Positions 1 to 7,940 of a stretch of DNA of 64,000 bases are shown here, piece by piece. The stretch is from Kaistella antarctica (GTDB taxonomy: Bacteria > Bacteroidota > Bacteroidia > Flavobacteriales > Weeksellaceae). Below the pieces are notes generated by a model. It ran no database searches, was not told the DNA's origin, and worked only from the letters and a program-made list of their open reading frames with translations. Every line of letters starts with the position of its first letter. Position 1 is the stretch's first letter. The stretch covers positions 558,001 to 622,000 of the forward strand of contig NZ_FOIX01000003.1 in assembly GCF_900109615.1 (NCBI RefSeq), written 5' to 3'. A program made the position numbers and the translations under genes.

Positions 1-1646
1 ATTCCCCCAGAAACTTTGAATAACATATCCATATCCCAATTTGGTTTAATGGCAATTTGAGCACGTGGCGAAATAATGGTTTCATCATTAAAATCCCAAT
101 GAGAAGCACGAACTCCAGCGTTGACGAACATTCTGTTTTCACCCCAATAAAACTTTTTAGAATATTGCGCATAGCCAGAAGTTCTAGTCGGCTGAATATG
201 GTTTGCGCCAGAAATACTATATCTCAAACGAAGCTGAGATGGATCCAAAGTTCCAGGCTCTGCATAATTCCGAGGCGTGCTGTAACCCAATGAATCGACT
301 AACTGCCATTCATTCGTAAAGTCTCTTAAATTTTCTTTTTCGAATTTTACTCCGACTTCAAAATCAGTGTTGACGTTAGGTGAAAATTTCGTCTTAAACT
401 GAGCACCATACGTTTTTACCAATAAGTCATTTCGTGCATGATCAATTTGTCCACCCACATCATAAGAGGCAATCGGCTCGCCAGTAACTGGGTCAAAGCT
501 TTGCAACATATAACCAGAGGCAATCGAATAATATTCACGCTCGCGATTTTGATAGGCAAAATTATCTAAAGTAAAAGCCCATTTTTTATTGGGTTTAAAG
601 TTAATGGACGCCGTGCCCATCATATTTTTATACTTGTCATCTTCCTTTCCATTGTAGAAAACGCTCAGTTTTAAAGGAGATTGCAACGTTCCAAATTCAA
701 CTTCCTTCACTTTAGGAATCATTTCGTAATCGTTTTTACTCCAATATCCGATGAAAGAAAATCCCCATTTATCATTTAATTTATAATTGATGTAGGTTTG
801 GAAATCCATGTACTGCGGATTAAAGTCAGTGTCCTCTTTCAAAGTATTTAAAACCAAATTGGTGTTTCGATACCGTCCAGAAATCATTGCTGATAACTTT
901 TTATCCTTGGACGCAAAACCTGTCGATAGTCTTCCACCAATTAAACTCGCTTCACCAGAAATTTCGAATTTCGTGGGTTGACGGTAGTAAATATTTAAAG
1001 ATGAAGACATCTTATCGCCATATTTCGCTTCAAATCCACCCGCCGAAAAATTAATAGACCGAACCATATCGGGATTGATAATACTCAATCCTTCTTGTAA
1101 AGAATTACGAATTAAAAACGGACGATAGATTTCAATATCATTAATGTAAATAAGGTTTTCATCATAGTTTCCACCTCTTACCATGTATTGCGAAGAAAGT
1201 TCGGCGTTGGAATTTACGGAGGGTAAAGTTTTCAAAAGTCCCTCTACACCACCAGAAAGTGAAGCAACTTGCTGTGCTTCTTTGGTAGAAATTTCCATTG
1301 AAGTTAAGTCGGTCACTTTTACTTTTCCTTTTTTCTGAAAAACAACTTCTTCAATTTCAGTTTCTCTTTCGGCTTTTACGAACAGAACATTTACATTTTG
1401 GAGTTTTGGAGTTATTTTAATGTTTTTATTAAAACCCCTAAAATTTCCTTTTTGTACAGAAAGAAGTTGCTCAGCATCCGCAATCGGAATCTTTACAAAA
1501 CCGGTATCGTCAGTCGTAAAATTTTGATTGTTGTAAGATACATTGGCTTCGGAAACCGGTTTGCCATCTTCATCCAACACTTTCAGATTAATTTGCGAAA
1601 ACGCAAAAACGGGCATCACCAAAAGGAGTAATAGAATTTTTTTCAA
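1..1646 (-). CDS. TonB-dependent receptor, N-terminal 548 codons (runs off the left edge)
   Basis: Reading leftward from a TTG codon at 1646-1644, the frame stays open to the window edge. The protein begins with a signal peptide (MKKILLLLLVMPVFAFSQ), followed by a carboxypeptidase-like regulatory domain at about residues 20-90 (INLKVLDEDGKPVSEANVSY). A plug domain follows at about 120-220, with the stretch MVRGGNYDENLIYINDIEIY. After that come alternating aromatic strands typical of an outer-membrane barrel. I choose TTG because the signal peptide starts there directly and no in-frame ATG precedes it. The gene starts 34 bases after the kdsA stop, so the two are probably co-transcribed. The substrate cannot be told. 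The C-terminal barrel lies outside the window. Confidence 0.9.
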   Translation of the reverse strand, partial: MKKILLLLLVMPVFAFSQINLKVLDEDGKPVSEANVSYNNQNFTTDDTGFVKIPIADAEQLLSVQKGNFRGFNKNIKITPKLQNVNVLFVKAERETEIEEVVFQKKGKVKVTDLTSMEISTKEAQQVASLSGGVEGLLKTLPSVNSNAELSSQYMVRGGNYDENLIYINDIEIYRPFLIRNSLQEGLSIINPDMVRSINFSAGGFEAKYGDKMSSSLNIYYRQPTKFEISGEASLIGGRLSTGFASKDKKLSAMISGRYRNTNLVLNTLKEDTDFNPQYMDFQTYINYKLNDKWGFSFIGYWSKNDYEMIPKVKEVEFGTLQSPLKLSVFYNGKEDDKYKNMMGTASINFKPNKKWAFTLDNFAYQNREREYYSIASGYMLQSFDPVTGEPIASYDVGGQIDHARNDLLVKTYGAQFKTKFSPNVNTDFEVGVKFEKENLRDFTNEWQLVDSLGYSTPRNYAEPGTLDPSQLRLRYSISGANHIQPTRTSGYAQYSKKFYWGENRMFVNAGVRASHWDFNDETIISPRAQIAIKPNWDMDMLFKVSGG

Positions 1647-1680
1647 GGTAAAAAATTTAGATTTTAAAGATAACGAAAAA

Positions 1681-2490
1681 TTAGAGAATTGCTTCTCGAA
1701 CGCGTGTTAATTTCTGCAGCAACTCTTCCAATTTATCTAAGCGCAGCATATTGGCTCCGTCGGATAGTGCACAACTCGGATCTGGATGAGTTTCGATGAA
1801 AAGCCCATCTGCACCAACAGCGATTCCAGCTTTTGCTATGGTTTCAATCAATTCCGGTCTTCCACCTGTAACACCAGAACTTTGATTCGGCTGTTGCAAA
1901 GAATGAGTGACATCTAAAATCACCGGAGCATAATTTCGCATCGTTGGGATTCCGCGGAAATCAACAACCAAATCGGTGTAGCCAAAAGAGTTTCCTCGTT
2001 CGATAATTGCCGTTTTTGGGTTGCCCGAATCATTCACTTTCTGCACGGCAAATTGCATTGATTCCGGCGACAGAAATTGTCCTTTTTTCAAACTAACACA
2101 TTTTCCAGTTTTTGCGGCTGCAATTAGTAAATCAGTTTGGCGAACTAAAAATGCTGGGATTTGTAAAACATCAACATATTGAGCGGCCAAAGCGGCGTGA
2201 TTATTTTCGTGAATGTCTGTTGTGGTTGGGATGTTAAAAGTCTCGCCTACTTTTCTGAGAATTTCCAGAGATTTTTCTTCTCCAATGGTGGTGAAAGAAT
2301 CTACTCTACTGCGATTTGCTTTTTTGAAACTGCCTTTAAAAATATAAGGAATTTCATATTTATTAGTCATCTCCACAATTTTCTCGGCAATATTTAAAGC
2401 CATTTCTTCGCCTTCTATGATGCACGGACCCGCAATTAGGAAAAAGTTTTTTGAATTTTTATGGTGGATATTTTCTAGATATTGAATCAT
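1681..2490 (-). CDS. kdsA: 3-deoxy-8-phosphooctulonate (KDO-8-phosphate) synthase
   Basis: Condenses phosphoenolpyruvate with arabinose 5-phosphate to make KDO-8-phosphate for the lipopolysaccharide inner core; cytoplasmic. The 269-aa length and the sequence match the family: LIAGPCIIEGEE at 18-29, KGSFKKANRSR near 52-62, and GVTGGRPELIETIAKAG followed by GLFIETHPDPSCALSDGANML near the C terminus. Cys23 in AGPC occupies the position that is Cys in metal-dependent KDO8P synthases and Asn in the metal-independent E. coli type, so this is probably a metal-dependent enzyme. It is upstream of, and likely co-transcribed with, the TonB-dependent receptor. Confidence 0.96.
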   Translation of the reverse strand: MIQYLENIHHKNSKNFFLIAGPCIIEGEEMALNIAEKIVEMTNKYEIPYIFKGSFKKANRSRVDSFTTIGEEKSLEILRKVGETFNIPTTTDIHENNHAALAAQYVDVLQIPAFLVRQTDLLIAAAKTGKCVSLKKGQFLSPESMQFAVQKVNDSGNPKTAIIERGNSFGYTDLVVDFRGIPTMRNYAPVILDVTHSLQQPNQSSGVTGGRPELIETIAKAGIAVGADGLFIETHPDPSCALSDGANMLRLDKLEELLQKLTRVREAIL

Positions 2491-2525
2491 TATTGATGTT
2501 TAATGTTGGACTTTCGGTTGAGTCA

Positions 2526-2533
2526 CAAAAATA
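2526..2533 (-). promoter_or_regulatory. Candidate -7 element for kdsA
   Basis: The minus strand reads TATTTTTG, followed by TGA, 36 bases before the kdsA ATG. It matches the TAnnTTTG element. The same TATTTTTGTGA string occurs before parE. No clear -33 TTG was found. Confidence 0.5.
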
Positions 2534-2589
2534 CGGATTTTTTTGATGAATTATTTCAGTAATTTACTAAACGGTTTTAAAATGATCTA

Positions 2590-2615
2590 CAAAAAAAACT
2601 GATCCAAAGTCAGTT
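2590..2615 (-). terminator. Rho-independent terminator after the DUF1697 gene
   Basis: On the minus strand AACTGA (2615-2610) pairs with TCAGTT (2602-2597) around a 7-base loop and runs straight into a T tract. It lies about 20 bases after the stop of the 2634-3161 gene. The stem is short, so it is probably only moderately efficient. Confidence 0.55.
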
Positions 2616-2633
2616 ACTGATATTTGGTTTTTA

Positions 2634-3161
2634 CTAAAATTTCTTTAAAATTTTCTCCATCGTATTTAAATTCCGACACGTCATTTTTTCTTTCAATAAT
2701 TTTTTCCCTAAAACTTTTCCGAAGGTTGAAGCTAAAGTATTTCCCTTCTCCACCTGCCAATAAAAGGTTTGATCGATAATCGCTCCTTTTTCACTTTCAG
2801 ATTTTGTAGATTGATTGAATTGTTCTAAAAGTAGCTGGGCAATATTTTCGACTCCTATAAAAACATAAATGTGGAGGTCTTCCAATTTTTGAAACGGATT
2901 GTTTTTTAAAATTTCAGCAACTTCTTTTTCCGTTTTTAGGAAAATAAAAGCTTCATAATTAAAATAGTCTGACATCGCTTTCTCTAGAATCCGCTTTAAT
3001 TCAGACTGGTTTTTATTGGAAGAAAACAAAATGTTTCCAGTTGCTAATACAGTGGTGACTTTTTGCATTCCAGCTTCGGCAAATACTTCGATAACCTCTG
3101 TCATCTTCATCGAAGTTCTGCTGACATTAACACCGCGTAGAAAAGCACAATATTTTTCCAA
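2634..3161 (-). CDS. DUF1697 domain-containing protein
   Basis: 175 aa, cytoplasmic, with no signal peptide or membrane segment. The start MEKYCAFLRGVNVSRTSMKM and the following ATGNILFSSNK are the hallmark N-terminal motifs of DUF1697 (LRGINVGG...M and SGNVVF-type strands). The rest is a mixed alpha/beta fold ending in a Lys-rich segment (LGKKLLKEKMTCRN), which matches the typical GR(N) x T x RN region of the family. Function is unknown. It has its own terminator downstream and is separated from the small secreted-protein gene upstream by about 50 bases. Confidence 0.88.
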   Translation of the reverse strand: MEKYCAFLRGVNVSRTSMKMTEVIEVFAEAGMQKVTTVLATGNILFSSNKNQSELKRILEKAMSDYFNYEAFIFLKTEKEVAEILKNNPFQKLEDLHIYVFIGVENIAQLLLEQFNQSTKSESEKGAIIDQTFYWQVEKGNTLASTFGKVLGKKLLKEKMTCRNLNTMEKILKKF

Positions 3162-3213
3162 ATTTTATTTAAATTTTGTTGACCATTTATTTATTAAAAT
3201 TTCACCCTAATCC

Positions 3214-3654
3214 TTATTTCAAATGATCATTGATTTGTCCTACCTCTCCCTTTTCATTTAAGTTTGGTTTGATATAAACTTTATATTTATTGCAGCTGCC
3301 TTTAACAGGTTCTATAAAATATTGCAGGCCATTTTCTAAATAGGCTCCACTCATCGATTTCGCTAAAATAGTTAGTGATATGATTTTTTGATTATCCGCA
3401 GATTTTCCTTTAAGGATTTTTAAATCTGGAACGGCAACTTCAGAGATGCTTCGTTCTGACACTTTAAATAAAACAGGCTTTCCATCAACATCAAAAAGAT
3501 TGATTGAAGACACTCCATCCCTGGTTAATTTTTGCTGTTTTGTAAATTCTTGATTCCATTTTTTCACATTGAATTTAAAAATAAACTGCTGCGATTTCTG
3601 CCCAGATACTAATCCGAAACAAAGCAAAAAGATGAATAGTGCATTAAATTTCAT
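3214..3654 (-). CDS. Small secreted protein resembling a stand-alone reprolysin propeptide
   Basis: 146 aa with a clear signal peptide (MKFNALFIFLLCFGLVSGQ). I know no named family for it alone. Residues 53-127 line up without a gap with residues 58-132 of the metalloprotease encoded just upstream. About 17 of 75 positions are identical, including FKV/YKL-E, G-SAD, EP and the final KVY/RVY. That segment is the N-terminal pro-region of the protease. The small protein therefore looks like a free propeptide-like domain that could bind, inhibit or chaperone the protease. It could instead be the remnant of a duplicated protease. It sits 50 bases downstream of the protease gene, separated by a hairpin but with its own -7 element. 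Confidence 0.75.
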   Translation of the reverse strand: MKFNALFIFLLCFGLVSGQKSQQFIFKFNVKKWNQEFTKQQKLTRDGVSSINLFDVDGKPVLFKVSERSISEVAVPDLKILKGKSADNQKIISLTILAKSMSGAYLENGLQYFIEPVKGSCNKYKVYIKPNLNEKGEVGQINDHLK

Positions 3655-3670
3655 AATAATGGATATTAAA

Positions 3671-3695
3671 AAAAGCCACCTTTACGATGGCTTTT
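3671..3695 (-). terminator. Hairpin between the metalloprotease and the propeptide-like gene
   Basis: On the minus strand GAAAAGCCA pairs with TGGCTTTT around a 9-base loop and is followed by a run of T. It should terminate or attenuate the protease transcript before the small gene. Confidence 0.7.
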
Positions 3696-3703
3696 CAAAG
3701 TTA
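3696..3703 (-). promoter_or_regulatory. Candidate -7 element for the propeptide-like gene
   Basis: The minus strand reads TAACTTTG immediately before the terminator hairpin. A transcript begun here would start inside the hairpin, so the same stretch could end one transcript and start the next. Confidence 0.4.
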
Positions 3704-3704
3704 A

Positions 3705-6704
3705 TTATTTTTTAATAATCTTTTCCTGATGAACCACTTTGCCTTCATCTAATAGTAAAAGGAGATAGGTTGCGGTTTTTAAACGGCTGAAATTGATCGT
3801 CTTGTTTTTAAGAACATTACTTTCAATTAATCTTCCTGAAATATCCAAAATCTGGTAACTAGTGATTTTTTGCTTGCTTACAACAGTCAGATAATTATCG
3901 ACTGGATTAGGAGCAATCATAAATCCTTGAAGCTGATCAGAATTCTCCGAAGTAGCTAAGCCACTGGTTAATTGCAAAGATCTTTCATTACCACTTATCG
4001 CAAAACATGTTCCCGCGGTAGCGATTTCTGCAACTGTTTGATTAACGAACAGAGCGCTATTAACTGCAGTTGGATAAGAAATTCCTTTTACAGTATAAGT
4101 TCCAACTGGCAAAGAGGTGAAGTTAGCAGTACTGCTCACTGCTTTTATTTTACTGTCTAGATTACTAATTGCTAAGAAAGTATAATTGAAGCCTGCTGGA
4201 GTTGTTAAAGAATTATACAAACTTCCAGGGCCCGTGCTGATAATGTCATACGTTAAATTATTAGCAGGATTGCTGAAATTACAAATTACGGCATAATAGG
4301 TAACACCTTCCTGCAAAACCATGTTTTGTGTAGAAGTGGAAGAAGAATAGCTGCTACCACTAACATTGTAAGCGTTGGATGCTACAAAATTGCCCAGCGT
4401 ATAAGGAGAGCCAGAATGGATTGTTACGATTAGAAACGCACCTGTTTTCGTAAATACGTAGCTACCTGTTTTGGTCACCTTAAAACTGTAGGTAACAGAA
4501 GGATAATTATTGACTGCCAATTGAGGTGCTGTCATTGTAATATCACTGTAAGCAAAAATATTATTCGATGTTGCGGTAGTGTAATCAATATTTTTAATGG
4601 TGTACGAATTACTTGCGGCGCCTGGAGCAACCATATTAAGATTGCTGGCTGCGGTTCCAACTGTGGCCACAACGCTTGACGTCGGATTGATAAATGAACT
4701 GTAAGCTAAACAACTGGATGAAATCGTAAAGTCTTTATCTGAAACATCATAAAATTCTGCATTAGCATTGATAGCTGCCACAATTTTTACCCGTGCAGTA
4801 GATGTCTGAGGGACGTTTGGCATTGTGATACTTTGAGAACCATCGTTAGGTGTATTGATGACTAGGTTATAAGGGTAAGTATTTCCACCATCAATTGAGA
4901 GTAAAATGTTTACCGTTGATTTTAAAGCATTTGTACCATTGACACTCCAGGTAATTGTTGCAGCGGATAAAGCTGGTATTGTAATACCCGTGACTGACGG
5001 ATAAGTAACCTGCAGCGGTCCACTGTTATCAACTGTCACGACCATTTCATCAGAATCTACGCCACCCGATAGTGCGTTATTATCTCTCACCGTAAATCGA
5101 AATTTCATTGTGCGTGCTACTGCAGGAAGAACTTCCGCATCATTAACTGGCGGTAAATTCTGATTGTTTAGAACATAAGTTAATTTCGGAAAATATCTTT
5201 CTGTGCTTGAATTACTTTGCTCAGATCTGAAGAGAGGAGCATTCGCCGTACTATTGCTCGCAACATAACCACCCGCTCCGGCTATAGTACTGCCAAACGC
5301 TCCTTTATCATTGGCTGTTGCAATATCTGCTTGTTCCCAAGTATAAGACAAATTAGTATCATTCGGATCAGAACCGATACCATTTAATTTAAAGGGGGTG
5401 TTTTTTGGAATTGTAATGTCTGACCCAGCATTTGCGACAGGGAGCTGATTGCCGGTTCCCTGTGTTGTAAAACAGTTAGCCGGTCCAGTTAGATTACTCG
5501 TAATTTGGTCCAAACTTCTCGCATTGAAGTAACTTAAACCATTATTTCCTGTATTGGTTTGATTGGTTGGTACGGTACAATTATTTCCGTAACTCATAAT
5601 GGTTGTTCCAGCGCCTGGTTCTACAGCTGCAGTACTGCTCCAGCCAGAAGTACAGAAAGTTGGACTTCCAGCGCTTCCTCCAACCGCATTATAAGTATGC
5701 CCTGCTGTAAATTGATGACCCATTTCATGAACGATAAGATTTGCGGTAATCGCCTTAGGCATCGTGATGTTCCATTGACTCCAAGCTCTTGCTTTTGCCG
5801 TAGCAGTGCACGGTTGCGATCCAGCTTGTCCTTGAGCTCCGCCACCAGTCATAATGTGGAAAGTATGGCCAATATCATATAAGGCATATGGCAACGTTCC
5901 GTTTGTATTCATGGTCGTAAAACCAGTTTGGGAATTTGCTGCACTCGCAAATGAAGGACTTACTGTGAAAGGATCTGTATTTGGATCTGTAAAAATTAAT
6001 GTTTTATCGGTGGTTTTCGAGATTACATTAAAAGTCATTGAAACTTCAGATTCGTAAATCAAATTGATCAAATTTAACATACTTAAAGCTTCAGCTAAAG
6101 CGATATTTTGATCACCAGAAAACGCCTGAGTAAATTCTCCTGTTGTTGCAATGGCCATTCTAAATTTTCTAAGCTGATTGCCATACGGAAAATTCGGCGC
6201 AGAACCTTTTGATATTAGATTATCTCTCACGGAATTCAGCTCTTGCATCAGATTTGAATCGAAGGCATTATCACAGGTAAAGTTCACTCCGAAATCTGCA
6301 AACGCTGGATAAACTCTATAATTTCCTGTAGAAGTATTGTACGGTTCTACATAAAAATAGCCTTCGCTGTTTTTTAAGATGGCAATAATATGATCTTCAA
6401 ACAAAGAAAGTTTCAATGTTGATTTTCCATCTGCAGATACGCCATTGAAAGTAGTTACAGCTGCAGCTCTTTGCTCGGTGAGATCATTTTCAATTAACTT
6501 ATAAACAACTTTTTGCCCGTTCATATTTGGCAAAGTGATGTTCAAATTTTTAATCAGTTTAGGAGACGACTTCTGATTGTTTACAGCTTTTTGAAGGGAG
6601 AGAATCGTCAGTGGATAAACCTTTCCAGGTATTTCATTTTCTGTAATCTGTTGGGAATATAACATTCCGAACGATAAGATAAAGAGGAGTAGTAATTTTT
6701 TCAT
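3705..6704 (-). CDS. Secreted reprolysin-type zinc metalloprotease with T9SS type A sorting domain
   Basis: 999 aa. Domains in order: signal peptide (1-18); pro-region (about 30-135); catalytic domain (about 175-415) with the zinc site HEMGHQFTAGH (His326, His330, His336; Glu327 catalytic) and the Met-turn TIMSYG (Met370); then beta-rich domains, including an Ig/PKD-like segment starting near 425 (VANAGSDITIPKNTPFKLNG); and a C-terminal T9SS sorting domain beginning APNPVDNYLTVVS and ending VHQEKIIKK. It is exported by Sec, crosses the outer membrane through T9SS and loses its C-terminal signal. The metzincin motif and Met-turn make activity likely; substrates are unknown. It is followed by a small gene resembling its pro-region. 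Confidence 0.95.
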   Translation of the reverse strand: MKKLLLLFILSFGMLYSQQITENEIPGKVYPLTILSLQKAVNNQKSSPKLIKNLNITLPNMNGQKVVYKLIENDLTEQRAAAVTTFNGVSADGKSTLKLSLFEDHIIAILKNSEGYFYVEPYNTSTGNYRVYPAFADFGVNFTCDNAFDSNLMQELNSVRDNLISKGSAPNFPYGNQLRKFRMAIATTGEFTQAFSGDQNIALAEALSMLNLINLIYESEVSMTFNVISKTTDKTLIFTDPNTDPFTVSPSFASAANSQTGFTTMNTNGTLPYALYDIGHTFHIMTGGGAQGQAGSQPCTATAKARAWSQWNITMPKAITANLIVHEMGHQFTAGHTYNAVGGSAGSPTFCTSGWSSTAAVEPGAGTTIMSYGNNCTVPTNQTNTGNNGLSYFNARSLDQITSNLTGPANCFTTQGTGNQLPVANAGSDITIPKNTPFKLNGIGSDPNDTNLSYTWEQADIATANDKGAFGSTIAGAGGYVASNSTANAPLFRSEQSNSSTERYFPKLTYVLNNQNLPPVNDAEVLPAVARTMKFRFTVRDNNALSGGVDSDEMVVTVDNSGPLQVTYPSVTGITIPALSAATITWSVNGTNALKSTVNILLSIDGGNTYPYNLVINTPNDGSQSITMPNVPQTSTARVKIVAAINANAEFYDVSDKDFTISSSCLAYSSFINPTSSVVATVGTAASNLNMVAPGAASNSYTIKNIDYTTATSNNIFAYSDITMTAPQLAVNNYPSVTYSFKVTKTGSYVFTKTGAFLIVTIHSGSPYTLGNFVASNAYNVSGSSYSSSTSTQNMVLQEGVTYYAVICNFSNPANNLTYDIISTGPGSLYNSLTTPAGFNYTFLAISNLDSKIKAVSSTANFTSLPVGTYTVKGISYPTAVNSALFVNQTVAEIATAGTCFAISGNERSLQLTSGLATSENSDQLQGFMIAPNPVDNYLTVVSKQKITSYQILDISGRLIESNVLKNKTINFSRLKTATYLLLLLDEGKVVHQEKIIKK

Positions 6705-6719
6705 GGTGTTATGTTTTTA

Positions 6720-6727
6720 CAAAAATA
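6720..6727 (-). promoter_or_regulatory. Candidate -7 element for the metalloprotease
   Basis: The minus strand reads TATTTTTG 15 bases before the protease ATG, implying a very short 5' leader. Confidence 0.5.
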
Positions 6728-6826
6728 ACAAATAATCATAAAAATCTTTGGGTGATTTCACCTATTTATGCAAAAAATTTGACGTATCAATAAATTTGAA
6801 TAACTCTCTTAAAGGCCATAACGAAC

Positions 6827-6860
6827 AAGGAGCTTTCCCGCAGGTTAGCTCCTTCTTTTT
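6827..6860. terminator. Intergenic hairpin between the deaminase and metalloprotease genes
   Basis: AAGGAGCT (6827-6834) pairs with AGCTCCTT (6847-6854) across a 12-base loop. The T run (6856-6860) follows on the plus strand, yet both flanking genes are on minus. On minus the stem is followed by only a few T residues. It probably ends the upstream deaminase transcript weakly, or acts in both directions. Confidence 0.5.
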
Positions 6861-6929
6861 ATCGTTTTTGATTTATAAAAATATTTTCTTAAAATAAAAG
6901 TAATTTCATCTTAAATATCAAAAGTCTAA

Positions 6930-7919
6930 TTATACCATTTTTAAAAATTTCTCTTTATCTTGTTCTGAAAGGAAAGAATATTCAAAAGAATGACGAACCA
7001 ATTGCTTTACCTCTTGTAGCGATAAATCCAAAGCCTCAATACAACTAATATAATTTTGAGTTAAATAGCCACCGAAATAAGCAGGATCATCAGAATTGAC
7101 TGTTACTTTTAAACCTAAATCCAACATCTTTTTCAAAGGATGATTATCGATATGATCAACATTTCGAAGTGCCGTATTCGACAGCGGACAAACCGTTAAA
7201 CCAATTTTTTCCTGAACCAGTCTTTCCACTAACTTAGGATCAGTTAAGCAATTGTTTCCGTGATCGATTCGGGCAATCTTTAATAAATCCAAAGCCTCGT
7301 AAATATATTCTGCGGGACCTTCTTCACCTGCGTGTGCTACTGGAACATAACCTTCTTTAATAGAAGCTTCAAAAACTCTTTGAAACTTTGATGGTGGATT
7401 TCCTTTTTCCGAAGAATCCAGTCCAACTGCCTTTATGAGATGTTTGTATGGAAGCGATTGTTGCAGTGTTTCGAAAGCATCTTCTTCTGATAAATGACGC
7501 AGATAACTCATTATTAATAGTGAAGAAATCCCAAATTCTTTTTCAGCTTCTTCACGCGCGCGCTGGATTCCATTAATCACCGTAGAAAATTCCACTCCTC
7601 TTTTGGTATGTGTTTGCGGATCAAACATGATTTCGGCATGCAGCACGTTTTCTTTGGCGCATTGTTTAAAGTAAGCCATCGTCAAATCATAAAAATCCTG
7701 CTCGTGGATCAGCACGTTTGCGCCGGCGTAATAAATATCCAAAAAATCCTGTAAGTTGCTAAATTGATACGCTTTATTTACATCTTCAATCGTTGCGTAA
7801 GGAATTTCAATCTTATTTCTTTGAGCGATTTCAAACATGAGTTCCGGTTCAAAACTTCCTTCAATATGAAGATGTAATTCTGCTTTCGGAACTTGCTTAA
7901 TATATTCTAATGCTGTCAT
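6930..7919 (-). CDS. Adenosine deaminase-family enzyme, adenine deaminase (Aah1-like) type
   Basis: 329 aa, cytoplasmic purine salvage enzyme of the amidohydrolase fold. The metal site is seen as HLHIEGS (His16, His18), HAGEEGP near residue 196 and SDDPAYFGGY near 277. The whole sequence follows the pattern of bacterial enzymes shown to act on adenine rather than adenosine: FLDIYYAGANVL, FDPQTHTKRG, SYLRHLSEE, SSEKGNPPSKF and VTVNSDDPAYFGGYL. Automatic pipelines usually call these adenosine deaminase (add). It follows the DUF2723 gene by 21 bases and is probably translated from the same message. Confidence 0.88.
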   Translation of the reverse strand: MTALEYIKQVPKAELHLHIEGSFEPELMFEIAQRNKIEIPYATIEDVNKAYQFSNLQDFLDIYYAGANVLIHEQDFYDLTMAYFKQCAKENVLHAEIMFDPQTHTKRGVEFSTVINGIQRAREEAEKEFGISSLLIMSYLRHLSEEDAFETLQQSLPYKHLIKAVGLDSSEKGNPPSKFQRVFEASIKEGYVPVAHAGEEGPAEYIYEALDLLKIARIDHGNNCLTDPKLVERLVQEKIGLTVCPLSNTALRNVDHIDNHPLKKMLDLGLKVTVNSDDPAYFGGYLTQNYISCIEALDLSLQEVKQLVRHSFEYSFLSEQDKEKFLKMV

Positions 7920-7940
7920 TTTACTTAATTTTTTTTTAAT

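Noticed and set aside
5559..5882. Open frames on both strands inside the metalloprotease gene
   Set aside because: They overlap the zinc-binding region of the real gene and have no family features.
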